From the NCBI GenBank assembly GCA_016858145.1, contig JAEHOE010000101.1:124001-188000 (forward strand): 64,000 bases of DNA. Direction: 5' to 3'. Below are positions 12,528-23,966 of this stretch, one piece after another. Within the stretch, counting starts at the first letter, position 1; each line of letters opens with the position of its first letter. A program made the position numbers and the translations under genes. This stretch comes from Edaphochlamys debaryana. Its lineage: Eukaryota; Chlorophyta; Chlorophyceae; Chlamydomonadales. A model generated the notes under the pieces. It saw only the letters and a list, made by a program, of their open reading frames with translations, did not search any database and was not told the origin of the DNA.

Positions 12528-15500
12528 ATGAGCGGTACCGATACCAACGGCGCGGCCGGGTGAGTCAAACTCGCGCAACCGCGAGACCCAGCATTCGCAT
12601 TCCGGCGGCGCCGAGCGTGATGCTGTCCCTTCGGCTCTCCGGCCTGCGCCCTTATACATATGTACACCTCGCAGAGCCGCGGCCGGAGCGGGCGGCAGCG
12701 CGGACGCGGGCCCCGCCATCCCGCCCGGCTACAAAGTGCTGCAGGAGGGCCAGGCCAAAATCCTGCAGAAGGGCAACGAGGTGTTCTACAATGAGGCGCA
12801 GGTGGGGCCCTTCCCTGGAGCTAACGGAGGGGAGCTAAGGGAGGGGAGCTAAGGGAGGGGAGCTAAGGGGGAAGCGGGGACGGGGAAGTGCAGGATGCCA
12901 GGGGCCGCCAGCAGCGGAGGGCAGGCAGGACCCCCGGTCGGCGTGCCAGCACCCACGCCCCTCTCCTCCTTCCGTACACAATACCCAAGCCTGCCTCCTA
13001 CTGCACTCCTCTGGCATGAGCATGCAGCCCCCACCACGCCGCACTTCGCCTCTTGCCCGAGCAGCCCTTCACCACACTTTCCGCGTCACACCTAACACCC
13101 CAGGTGACCAACCATCACACCTAACCATCACACCTAACACCCCAGGTGACCAACCGCGACCTCTCCATCGCCGCCCTGCGCCTGTTCCTGCGCAAGCGGG
13201 AGGGCGAGATCAAGTCGGGGGCGCTCAAGAAGGGCGGCCGCAAGGAGGTGGGGGGCTGTTGTGTGGCAGGGCGGGCGTGGTCGAGGCAAGGGAGGTGTGC
13301 CTGAGGGGCAGGGCCCTTGGTGGAGGGTGGGCGAAGAGGGGGAGCAGCCTGGGGCGGGCGCAGGCCGCTTACGCCCTCACCCTCCTCTTCCCGTCACCTC
13401 TGTGAACCTTCTTTTCCCTCGTTGCCCCTGACCCTCAGCGCGCCGCCGCTGCGGCCGCCGCCGCTGCCGCTGCGGGCGGCGAGGAGAAGGCGGCGGAGGC
13501 CCCCAAGGCCGAGGGCGCAGAGGCCGCCGCTGCCGCTGGCGACGCCGCCGGTGCGGGCGACAAGCCCTCTGGAGGGGACAAGGGCGAGGGCTCGGCGCCC
13601 GAGAAGGGGGCGGCCGGCGGAGGCAAGGGCGAGGGCGGCAAGGGCGGCGGCGGCAAGGGCGGCGGCGGCAAGGGGGGTGGTGGCAAGGGGGGTGGTGGCA
13701 AGGGGGGTGGTGGCAAGGGGGGTGGTGGCAAGGGCGGCGCCCCCGCCTCCCCCCGGCTGCTGGAGGGGCTGGCGGCCAGTGGGCTGAGGTCCATTCGGTA
13801 CGCCCTGGAGGTGAGGGGGGGAGGAGGGTTTGAGGGAGGGGAGATGGTCGCGGTGGAGCGGGCCCGGCCACATGCTGTCCAGCAGGCGATGGGTGGTATC
13901 GATCCGGGGAGGGAGGGCTCGGGCAGGGGTGCAGGGTTGCGGTTGCCAGGGCGGGCGTGCACATGGGCGCAGGGAGGGGTGAGGTCGTGGGCATCCCGTA
14001 GCCGCTTCCCATCTGCTAATCCCACCTGTCGCTGGATCCAGGTTCCGGAGCTGGGATCCATCGACGCCAACGATCTGGATCCGGGCGCCGCCGCCGCCAT
14101 GCGCCGCAACATCGCGCTCAACGGCGGCGCGGCGGCCGCCAAGATCCGTACACTGTGCAGTGACGCGCGGCTGACCATGATGCAGAACCCGGGGGTGAGG
14201 GGGGGGTGGGGTGGGAATGGGGGGAAAGGCGTGTGTGTTTGGGGACGCGTCGGGATTGGCGGGGGCCGCCAAGGTCCGCCCGAAGCTTGAGTACGCCCGA
14301 AGCCAGGGCTTGAATGGCTAGGTGATGCAGCTGACCCGGCCCTGCTCGTCCCTGCATCCGGTTCGCTCCCGGTCTGCTCCCGCCCTCTCGTTCCTGATGC
14401 AACCCTCCCCTGCATCCGCCCAAACCCACTCCACCATCTCGGTCAGGCCTACGACGTGGTGGATCTGGATCCGTACGGCACCCCCGCTTCGCTGCTGGAT
14501 ACCGCGATCCAGGCGGTGTCCGAGGGGGGCCTGCTCATGGTGACAGCCACGGACATGGCAAACCTGTGCGGCAACAACAGGTGGGGGCGGGGAGGAGGAG
14601 AGGGGAAGGGGGGGCAGGGGGAGGGAAGGGAAGGGGAGGGAGGGCGGAGGGGTGATAGAGAGGTGGTCGGGTGGGGGCACGTAGCCCGGGGCTGAGGGCG
14701 TGCTGGCGGGGAGCCCGTATGGGGCGGGGAAGCAAGAGCAGGCGGAGTCAAGCCAAGGCAAAGCCGGGGGGCTTACACCCGAAGGGCCCTTACCTTTCAA
14801 TCCCTACACCGCTTCAACCTCTTCCCCCGCCCAACCGCCCAGCACCAACTGCTGGTCCAACTACGGCTGCTATCCCGTACACCGGCCGTACTGCCACGAG
14901 ATGGCGCTGCGCATCGTACTGGCCTGCCTGGAGACGCACGCGGCGCGGTACGGCAGATTGCGATGGGCATGGGTGGAGGGGCTCCAGAGGGTGTGACTCA
15001 GCTCTCCGCGTCACATCGCCCACGGCCTCCCTCCCCATCCAACCACCCCCTCACACATCCCCACCTACACCCACCCTTCCACCCCCACCCACCCAATCCC
15101 CTCCCCAGCTACAAGCGGCGCATCGTGCCCCTGCTGTCCCTATCGGTGGACTTCTACGTGCGCCTGTTCGTGCGCGTGTACACGGCGCCCAACGAGGTGG
15201 GTGAGGGGGGGCAGGAGGGGGGTAGAAAGGGAGGGGGCAAGGGGCGAGGGACAAGGACACGGAGCTCATAGATCGGCATGAAGGGGAATGACCCCTGCGT
15301 TGGGGCCCGCACTGGTGGGAACGTGCTGACACAGCCCGCTAAGGATGGCGGGCTCGAGGCACGCAACCCCCATCGCCGCCTCTCACGCGCCGCCGCTGCC
15401 CCCCACCACCACCATCCCGTGTCTCCAGGTCAAGGAGGCCCCCCAGCGCCTGTCCTACCTATGGCAGAGCTCGGGCTGCGACGCATTCTGGCTGCAGGTG

Positions 15501-18080
15501 GGGGCGGGAGGGAGGTCAGGGGTGGTGGGAGAGAATGAGGGGCACTGAAGCTTCCGCGGCGGGCCCTCAATAGGCTAGAAGAATTGGGTGATGCCAGGGT
15601 CGTGGATGTACCCCTCCTCACACCCTGCACCCTCGTTGCCTCACCCTCCCTTCCCCCCTCCCCCCTCCAACCCCTCCCCCCCCCCCCAGCCCGTGGGCCA
15701 GTGCAAGGCGCAGGGCAACTCCAAGAAGTTCATGCCGGGGGCGGGGCCCGGGGTGCCCTCGGAGCGCTGCCCCGAGACCGGCAGCGGCTACATCATGGGG
15801 GGGCCCATCTGGAACGGGCCGCTGCACGACGCGGACTTTGCGCGGGGTGAGAGAGGGAGGCCGTATATGTAGTGGAGACGGCAGGAGTGAAGGGGGATCA
15901 CGGGGAAGGGCTGGCGGAGGGCAAGGCCCCTATGCTCCTCTGGCTGGCCTTTCACCTGGATTCGCCCCTCTCTGCCCTCTCCCTTCACCCGTGTAGAGGT
16001 GCTGGAGGAGATTGACTCCAAGGGGACCAAGGTCTACGCACAGGTGAGGGGCTCAGGAGGCATTCTTGGTGTGGGTGTGGGACAAACTCGACACGGGGGG
16101 GGAGGGGGCAGGGTAGGAACGGGGCCTGGCCTTTGCAAGCAACCCCGCACCTTGATCGTGCTAACCACGTTCTGGATTCTGCCCCTGCCACCCCAGGCCG
16201 TCAAGATCCGCGGCTACCTGCTGTCCGTGGTGGCCGAGCTGCCGGACGCCCCGCTGTACTACAACCTGCACGACATGTGCAAGGCGGTACGTACGGCATC
16301 GGGGCTGGTTGGCCATCAACCCCTGCACACGGTAGCCGTGCTCGCAGCCCTGCTGCTCAGCCGACCCTTCGTCCAGCCCCCTTCACTGAGGCCCCTCTCC
16401 CCTCTACCCCTCCTGCGCTCTGACTCTGTCCACCACCACCACCACCCCTCAGGTCCGCGCCACGGCCCCCAAGACCGACCAATTCCGCTCCGCCCTGGTC
16501 AACGCCGGGTACCGGTGAGAGAGGAGGCAGGAAGGGGAGAGGCTGGAGCGATGGAGGAGACGCGCACTCCAGTCCCACCACGCTCAGGCCGTCGGGTGAC
16601 ACAATACGTCAATGCGCAACACCCCCTCCATGCCCGATGCCCTTTGTCCTTCCCGTTACGCTCTGGCATGGAAAGGGCGATGGAAAGGATGCGCCCGTCC
16701 AGCTGGGGTGACAGGGAACGCACCCGCCGTCTCACACCTGCACAACTGCCCTTCCCGCTGACACCCTGGCACCGCGAAACACCCCCTTCACCCCGCCTCC
16801 CGCCCCCGCCTCCCGCCCCCGCCTCCCGCCCCCGCCCCCGCCTCCCCAGGGTCTCCGGCTCGCACTGCTGCCCGCTGGCCATCAAGACGGACGCCCCCCC
16901 AGGGGTGGTGTGGGACGTGGTGCGGTGCTGGGTGCGGCGCTCGGGGCCCTCCGCGGCGGCCATGAAGGACCCGGACTCGTACGCGGCGCGGCTGCTGGCC
17001 AAGGAGGTGGGGGCGGGGGGGAAGTGGAGGGGGAAACCGTGTGTGTTTTGGACGCGTGGGGTCGGAAGGGGGGGCGGCCATGGAGGACCCGGACTCGTAC
17101 GCGGCCCGGCTGCTGGCCAAGAAGGTGGGGGCGGTGGGGCGGGGGAGAGAGGGGGAGCAGCATCCCAAGCAGGGCGCACGCACACGCACACGCACCCTCC
17201 AAACCCCCCTCCGTCAAACATCACCCCTCCGCTTCCCGCTCCTTTTCACCTCCCCCTCCCCCCCCCCAGCCCACGCTCGAGGCCAACTTCTCCGTGGTGG
17301 CCTCCGCCATGGCCCGCACTAAGCAGGACAAGGCGCCCCGCTTCGTGCACAACCCCGCCTACTGGGGGCCCAAGGCGCGGCACGGCAGGTGCGGAGCAGG
17401 GGGGGTTGGGGCATGGGTGGGGGGGTGCAGAGAGGGGAAGGGGAGAGGGGAGGGGCCTGCCAAGGACCCAGCTGGGAAGGCAGCAATCACAGCTGCGCTC
17501 CCGTTTTCGGACCCTCATGCACCTATTTTGGCATCAACACTTTCCGGAACTTGGAGCTGGGAAGGCAGCAGTCATAGCCGCCCTGGCATCAACCAGGGTC
17601 CGGTAGTCGAGCGACGGACCCCCCGCACCCCTTGATACGCGTCCGCGGTTTGCCAACACACGCGCTCCTGCACCACCCTTTTCTCCGCCCGTCCTCCTCC
17701 CTCTCAGGCCCGACCAGACGCGGCCGCAGGCGGAGGGCGACGGCAGCGCAGCGGGCCCCAGCGGCCGCGGCGGCGGCGGTGGCGGCGGCGGCAGGGGCCG
17801 CGGCGGCAAGGGCAAGAACCGCGGCGGCCGCGGGCGGGGCGCGAGCGGCGACGGCGGGGCGGCGGCGGAGGGCGAGGCCGAGGCCAAGCCGGCGGCTGAG
17901 GGGGCGGAGGGGGCGGGCGCGATGGAGACGGACGGGGGGGCGCCGGCGGGGGAAGCGGCGGCGGCGGCACCCGAGGCGGCCGGGGGGGACGCTGCGGGGG
18001 GCGCACAGGCGGGGGGGGGTGAGGGGGCTGCGGCGGCCGGGGGGGACGGGGAGCCGCCCAGCAAGCGGCAGAAGGCGTGA
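12528..18080 (+). CDS. TRM1: tRNA (guanine(26)-N2)-dimethyltransferase
   Basis: Sixteen exons (12528-12559, 12675-12801, 13146-13247, 13439-13810, 14042-14194, 14447-14580, 14843-14947, 15109-15196, 15429-15497, 15690-15846, 15997-16043, 16197-16286, 16453-16514, 16850-17006, 17270-17388, 17708-18080) encode 728 residues. The enzyme dimethylates G26 of tRNAs using S-adenosylmethionine. Family blocks appear in order: [20 protein letters not shown] (about 45-65), [18 protein letters not shown] (SAM site), [20 protein letters not shown] (about 266-275), [36 protein letters not shown] and VPDAPLYY-like [13 protein letters not shown]. Two low-complexity additions stand out: a Lys-Gly4 repeat inside exon 4 between two conserved blocks, and a C-terminal tail from about residue 605, rich in Gly, Arg and Ala and ending PSKRQKA, a plausible nuclear signal. 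Confidence 0.95.
12819..12869. repeat. 14-bp intronic minisatellite in TRM1
   Basis: About four copies of GGGGAGCTAAGGGA follow the donor of TRM1 exon 2. They are non-coding and vary at the first and last copy. Confidence 0.7.
13086..13155 (+). repeat. TRM1: Duplicated splice acceptor before TRM1 exon 3
   Basis: A 28-bp stretch including ACACCCCAG|GTGACCAACC occurs at 13086-13113 and again at 13128-13155, 42 bp apart. The second copy supplies the acceptor used by exon 3 (start 13146). Splicing to the first copy would keep phase but meet TAA after GTG ACC AAC CAT CAC ACC. Confidence 0.9.
13622..13738 (+). repeat. TRM1: In-frame coding minisatellite (Gly4-Lys) in TRM1 exon 4
   Basis: A 15-bp unit GGGGGTGGTGGCAAG and close variants repeats in phase, coding GGGGK blocks. 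It inserts a flexible, positively charged linker between the N-terminal QVTNRDLS block and the SAM-binding [12 protein letters not shown] block. Confidence 0.9.
16954..17134 (+). repeat. TRM1: 118-bp tandem duplication of the TRM1 exon 14 donor region
   Basis: The last ~50 bp of exon 14 plus its donor (CCATGAAGGACCCGGACTCG ... AAGGAG|GTGGGG) is repeated 118 bp downstream, inside the following intron, as CCATGGAGGACCCGGACTCG ... AAGAAG|GTGGGG. The offset is not a multiple of three, so use of the second donor would shift the frame. Confidence 0.92.
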
Positions 18081-18759
18081 GGCCCTTATGGGGGGCGGGG
18101 TGGGGGGCTGTGAGGGAGGGGGAAGGGCTTGAGCACAGCACTCGGCGACGCAAGCAGCCGGGACCCTTGGCAGACGGGCGCGGCGACTGATGGAGCGGGC
18201 AAGGGCCCGAGTAGGGCCTTGTGGGGCCCGAAGTTTTTTGCGCGCGGACGGTTTGGGCTTTGGGCCCTCTGTACGTGGGGTTCTATGGTCGCAGGGGCCG
18301 TGCAGCGCAGTCCGGACGACGGCGAAGGGGGATGCACGTGTGCGTGGGGGGTGGGAAGGGGCAAAGAGGGGCGTGGCTTGCGGGGGGCCACCAGAGCGGC
18401 CTGGCACGGGCCGCGCAGGGCGCTGCCAGGGGTGTGCCCGCAGGGTACCGTATGGCGGGGAGCCGCGTGGGGCGGGACCGGGGTAGGTCGGGCTCGGCAT
18501 GGAGCCCTAGGAGCCCTCAGCGTGGTCGGAAGCTCACCGGTGCTTTTAGGGTTTGGCTGCGGTCTGGCTGCGGTGAGGCCGCTGTGGGGCTGCGGCGAGA
18601 GGCTGACGAAGTGGCAATGCGGCGATGCCGTGTCCCTCAGTCGAGTGCGGCTGGAGAGGGCTGGAGGGGCGAAGGGGAGCTGCAGGCCGCAGGCCACAGT
18701 CTGCTCGAAGGAAGGTCTGCGAGGGCCTACAAGGGACGGCAACCGAAGCCGCTCCAACA
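18081..18759 (+). other. Probable TRM1 3' UTR
   Basis: This follows the TRM1 stop codon up to a TGTAA motif. I see no spliced coding sequence in it; open frames here look like GC-rich shadows. Confidence 0.45.
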
Positions 18760-18764
18760 TGTAA
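18760..18764 (+). terminator. Candidate poly(A) signal TGTAA for TRM1
   Basis: TGTAA is the usual chlamydomonad polyadenylation signal. This is the first one I see downstream of the TRM1 stop on its strand. Confidence 0.45.
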
Positions 18765-19230
18765 AGCTCACATGACGACACCAGCCGTACCTGGCTTCAC
18801 AGCAAGATCAAGACCTTATCAAAGCACCGCCGCGACCGCCACCGCCCGATCCCAGCGACGGCCCGGGCCCGAACACCGGCCTATGCCCAAACTTGTCAAC
18901 CACATCCCCCCGCCGCCTTTCGCCGACAGTCCGACTTAGGCCCCCCCGCCGCCGGCCCTTCCCCTCGTCCGTGCCCCGCCGCCGGCCCTTGCAGCCGTGC
19001 GACCATGCGTCGTCTTCCCACGTCCGCGCTGCGGGCACACACAGTGGAGACTACGCCAGCTTGTCACCCGCAACCCCACACTGCCTGCCTCGCCTCTTGA
19101 CTACGAAATGCCCCCTCACGCCTCACCGCCTCCTCAGTACCTTGCTTTGCCAGGTAGCTGCGACGCGGCTCCTCAGCACACACACACACCTTCTCATCCT
19201 CACCCCCTGCCACCACCCGCCCCCAAAGTC

Positions 19231-22200
19231 TCATGCCGGCATCCCAAACTCCGCCGCCGCCGCCTGCCCCGCCGCCGGCACCGGCACGGGCGCCGCCGCC
19301 GCCGCCGCCAGCGCCTCCAACCGAATCGGTTGCGTCCGCGCCAGGCGCTGGAAGAGCAGCTTGGAAAAGGGGTCGGCCCGGCCCCGGCGCTGCCCCGCGG
19401 GGCCCTCGTAGCGGAGGTCGGCCCCCGAGGGACGGCCCTCGTGGAAGTGGATGCCGCCCTGACAGGGGGGGAGTGAGGGGGAAAGGGCTTGACTTCGCAA
19501 AGCGGCCCTCGTGGAAGTGGATGCCGCCCCAAGAAACGGGAGGGAGGGGAGGGAGGACAGCGGAAGTGGAGCGAACCCTGGCGAGCAGATCGGGCTTAGC
19601 ATTCGCTTCGGCATCCTGCTTGCCCTGCCTGGCTTTCCCCTCTGCTTGCCCTCGGCCCGCATGCACCTCCGCCCACCCCTCTGGTGGCGACGCGCAGCAG
19701 ACCCCCTCCCCTGCCCCCCTCCCCTCCGCCGCGTAACCGACCCCCTTTCCCTCTCCCTGTCCCTCCCCTCCCCTCCCCCTCAACCCTCCCCTGCCCCCCT
19801 CCCCCCCCTCCACGCACCTCCAGGATGGAGAAGCGCAGCAGGTCCCCCGCCTGCAGCCGCGGCCCCATGGCCCCCACCCAGGCCTCCGGCATGCGCCCCA
19901 GCACCACGGGGGGGGAGTCCTCCGTGGCCACCGTACGGTCGGCGCGGTACGTTAGTACGGCAATCTACACGTGGAAAGGGGGGAAAGGGGTAATATTGAC
20001 GAGTTAGTGGCTTTAGAGCCCGAAAGGGGGCAAGGGGGAAGTTGGGGGCAAGGGCACGTGCGTCCAGGTGGAGAGTATTCGTGGCAGACCGTGGCCCTTG
20101 AGCTGCCCCTCCCTCCCTTTCGCTCCCTCCCCGTCCCCTCTAGACCCCCCTGGCCCCTACCCCTTCCCCCCCCTTTCCCCCCCCCCCCTGCCCCCCACCT
20201 GGTGCTCCAGGGGCGCCCCCTTGGCGTCTGTGTCCATCAGGTACCTGTCAGGGGGGGGGAAGGGATGGGGTTGGTATGAACAGGGCCGGGAAGGCGGGGC
20301 TTTGCTCCAAGCCCCTCATCACCAATGGCTCATCGTTCCCCTTCCCGTTCCCCATATCCCCTCCCCCCCCCGCCGCCCCTCACCTGCTGCACCCCAGGTC
20401 CTTCCACAGAAGCGCCAGGGGGCAGGGCGCCGGCCCGGGCGTGTAGTGCCCGGCCCGGTGCAGCAGGTACAGCCCGTCCCGTACGAACTCCGCGCACACA
20501 TCATGTACTGCTGCCGTACCGTCGTACGGCACGGTCGTACCGGCGCCTTGGCCGTTGGAGCCCGCGCCGTGCCCCTCCACCGCCATCCCCGCATCGGGCG
20601 TTGCCCCGGCGGCGGCGTCGGCGGAGGAAGCAGCCAGTGCCGCCGCCAGGGCCGGCGGCGGCGGCGCGGGCGGCGGCGCGGGTACGGCAGCGGGCCATTG
20701 TGCGCCGTACGCCGCCCGCAGGCCGGCCAGGTCGCAGGTCCACACGGGGAGGGGCACGATCCTGTGACAGCGGTAATGGAGTGAGCGGGAAGGAACAGGG
20801 GTCAGGCTTGGGAGGGCCGGGGGCCGGGTGGCGGGGTGAGAGCACAGTCCCTCAAGTCGCCACACCCAAGCGCGGGCAGGGGCGTTCCTTCCATCCACTT
20901 AGTCCCACCCCGACCCACATCACGTGCACCCGCGCGCGTGTACGACACCCACCTGTACGACTGCTGCGTTGGCTCGCCGCCCCGGCCGCCCCGGCTCCCG
21001 CCGCCCCCCTGTGCCCCCGCGCCCTCCGCGCCCCCCTCCATGGAGACGTCCTCCCCCTCGCCGCCGCCGCCCCTGCTCCAGCCGCCTCCGCCACCCCGTC
21101 CGCCGCCTCCGCCGCCTCCGCCGCCTCTTCTCCCCCGGCCGCGTCGGCCGCCGCGCCCCCTCCCGGACGCTTCCGTCGCTTCTGCCCCCGCCCCCGCTGC
21201 CGCTGCCGCCTCCGCCGCCGCTGCTCCGTCAGTGTCCTCCATTCCCTCATCGGCGGGGGCCGCCTGCGCCCCCGACTGCGCTGGCGGCGGCGGCGGCGGC
21301 GGCTGGGCCGCCGGCTGTACGGCAGGCGGCGGCGGCTGTACGGCAGTCAACGGCCCCAGCAGGTCCTCCTCCGCCAGCTTGGTGGCCAGCCAGAATGTAC
21401 GGAACTCGGCCGGGCAGTCGTACAGCGCATATCCGCGCCAGCACAGCAGGTCCTGTCAGGGCAACAAGGGGGGAAGCGGGGCGTTCCTTGGGTGAAGGCC
21501 GGCAAGTCGTTTAGCATCAGCGCCCTGAGACGTCGCCCTACAGGCAAGGGGGCAGGGCACATGCACGCCCCGTGGCGTGAGCCAAGTTCGGCGGATGAGA
21601 AGGGACAGCAATTGCCTGCGAGGCCCGATGCGATGCCCAATCGGAGAGCATACAGTGCCGTACCATAGCCCTGCCGTACACCGCACCTGCACGTAGTACG
21701 TGGCGGTTGGCGGGTGGAAGACGCAGTCGAGCAGGCAGAAGTCCGCCCCCGCGCCCCCCGGGCCCCCGCCGGCCGGCCCCCCGCCGCGCGGCGCCGTGGC
21801 GGGGGAGCCCCCCGGCAGTGCGGAGGCGAAGCGGTGCAGCGGGGAGCCGTTGCGGAGCCAGGAGCACGTGGAGCCCCTGGGGGGGGGAAGGGGTGAAAGG
21901 GGTGAAAGGGGTGAGAGGGGTGAAAGGGGTGCAAGGGCCGTGTGTGTGTATTTGGGGGGGGGCTTGCGACGCGGCGCGCAGTTGCGGAGTCAGGTGCAAG
22001 TACAGCAAGGATAGGGGCGGAGAGGGGCGGCGGTTGACGCTTGGCAACATACTGCCATTCAGGGCCCCTCGACCCCGCCACCACAGCCACACTGGTTCCG
22101 CACCCCCCACCCCACCCCGCCCCACCTGGAGGCCACCAGCAAGCAGCGCCACCCCTCGGGCCGGGGCATGACCAGCCTGCAGGGGAGGGGGCGAGGGGAC

Positions 22201-23168
22201 GGGTCAAGTCGGGGAACGATCGGAGCGTAGCCGCTGGAGGGCAGCAGCCCCCGTCCTAAGCTTGCTACCATTCCCGTCCCCTGCCGACATCACTCGCTCC
22301 GCACGTTGATGGCGCTTGCTACCCCTCATGCGGCTAGCCCCGCGGTCCTGTACACTGCGGCCCTAATACTCCAGTCATTAGATGGGGCAACAGGCCGCCC
22401 CGGGGCACCCCCTGGCGGCATGAAGCTCGCATTGTTCAGTAGAGGGCCGCGGTTGCGCCCCCCTGTGGTACGCCCGAGGCCCCGGCCCAGGCCCCACCAG
22501 TTGGCCGCCAGGTCGGGCGGTACGTCCGTCAGCCACTCAGGCTGCATCAGCTCGTTGCCGTACCGGGCGCCGTACGCCCGTACGTTCATGCGCCGCTTAG
22601 CTGCGCCGCTCAGGCCGGATCCCCGACCCCCGCCCCGGCCCCGGCCGCGGGGGCCGCCGCTGCTGGGGGCATACGAAGTGGACACGTCGTCCGCCATGTC
22701 CGCATCTCCAGCCATCGGCCGCGCCGCACCCTCGTCTGCGCCGAGCTCCACGTCTGCTTCCGCACAGCTTGCATCCATGCTGCCAGCGACATCACCAGAG
22801 ACAGAGTCGCTGTCATTTTCCGTCTGGTCAGCGGGTGGGGACAGCCGAGGGGAGGTTGGAGGGGCGCGGAATGGCACGCCGGATGCCTGTGTCGGCACCA
22901 GCAGCAGCCCTCCCCGATACATCCTGCGCGGTTAACTACCCACGCCGCGTTGTTGATAACTCAGCACACAGCGTCGCACCTGCTGCTCCAGCGCCAGGGA
23001 TCGCGCGCGATTTGCGCTCTGCAGGCGGGCAACCTTTTGTCGCTGCAGTGCATCCTGTCGCCGTTTACTCTGGTAGCTCTGGTAAGGGTCGCCTATGGCT
23101 CGGAAGCGGCTGCGCTCGTCGTCCGGCGCCAGGCATGGCGCCTGCGAGTGGCCGCCTTCGGCCGACAT
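19231..23168 (-). CDS. SNUPN: Snurportin-1 (snRNP m3G-cap import adaptor)
   Basis: Nine exons (22980-23168, 22498-22823, 22126-22176, 21687-21876, 20953-21452, 20384-20761, 20199-20244, 19818-19964, 19231-19458) give 684 residues. Snurportin binds the trimethylguanosine cap of spliceosomal snRNPs and carries them into the nucleus with importin beta. Exon 1 carries a basic importin-beta-binding helix (SKRRQDALQRQKVARLQ, about residues 33-50). The cap-binding domain follows: NELMQPEWLTDVPPDLAANW, LVMPRPEGWRCLLVASRGST, and the hallmark DLLCWRGYALYDCPAEFRTF (from 253), whose Trp matches the conserved fold. Exons 5 and 6 insert long Gln/Pro, RG-rich and Ala-rich stretches, nearly doubling the human length of 360. 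An in-frame ATG at 22922 belongs to intron 1 and is not the start. Confidence 0.92.
19433..19529 (-). repeat. SNUPN: 70-bp tandem duplication over the last SNUPN acceptor
   Basis: The first 26 bp of the last exon (coding GGIHFHEG) lie within a 27-bp identity at 19433-19459, repeated at 19503-19529 in the upstream intron. The intronic copy lacks the AG: on the minus strand it reads CTTGGGGCGGC instead of TGTCAGGGCGGC. Confidence 0.9.
21889..21937. repeat. 10-bp intronic repeat in SNUPN
   Basis: About five copies of GGTGAAAGGG (variant GGTGAGAGGG) lie next to the acceptor of SNUPN exon 4. Confidence 0.75.
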
Positions 23169-23235
23169 TGACTTCAGCCCGTGTAGCTAAGCCCACATAC
23201 CGGTATGAAGGATGGAATAGCGCTAGTCGCTAGGT

Positions 23236-23240
23236 TTACA
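23236..23240 (-). terminator. Candidate poly(A) signal TGTAA for the IQ-motif gene
   Basis: TTACA on the plus strand is TGTAA on the minus strand, about 730 nt beyond the stop codon of the upstream minus-strand gene and only about 70 nt before the SNUPN start codon. If used, the two tandem genes are tightly packed. Confidence 0.35.
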
Positions 23241-23966
23241 CATTCAAAGCACCGCCGTACAGACACACTTCCGTACGCTGCACCTGCCGGACCAGCGCTG
23301 CCACAGAATCCTTCACACTCCTTCACGCCTGCCTGCTGGCCCTGTGCAATCTGCACGGGGTAGGCACGTATAAACTGTGGCGCCGCCAGGCCAAGCCAGA
23401 AACACACAGCTAGCTCGCGGGTTAACAGATGCTGCAAGCCTGCAACCTGCAGCCTCTCACCGCCCGCTATGGACAGCCAGCGTACAGCTCGGGTGCTGGC
23501 TAGGCGCGCAATACCATAGATCCCCTGCTCCAGTCTCAGCCCCGGCGACGAGCTTTGAAGCCCTTCACCACCCCTCACCCCTCACCAGCCACCTGCGGTC
23601 AATGCAGAGCTGTAGCGCCTCTTCGGCGCCCGAGCTCGCCTCCTTGCGTGCCCTCCCCTCCCTAGTGACCCCATGCACCAGCTGGACTCCCATGCGTTGC
23701 GCCCACCGCCCGCGTCCCTACACACGACCACACCTATCAGCGCCGATGGTCACCACGCAGGCGCATATTGGCCGGAGTCACATTTGTCACCGGGGCCAGT
23801 TTCGCCACGAGTCGCCCACCCTCCCCAGCGCGCGTTGCAATGTGATGTCATGTGCAGTCGTCAGCAGGAATCAGTCACACATCCCCAGCAGTCACGTCGG
23901 ACGCCCCCCTGCATGGTTGAGTTTCGCCAGTACTGCTGCCCCTCCCCCCAGTGTCTGGCGTTCTGC

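Noticed and set aside
15999..17606. A 535-codon plus-strand frame across TRM1 exons 11-15
   Set aside because: It reads through introns. The conserved TRM1 blocks require the spliced model.
18545..18556. Telomere-like TTTTAGGG
   Set aside because: A single copy only; chance occurrence.
22326..22922. ATG at 22922 as the snurportin start codon
   Set aside because: The upstream exon 22980-23168 encodes the importin-beta-binding helix and joins in phase to 22823, placing this ATG in an intron.
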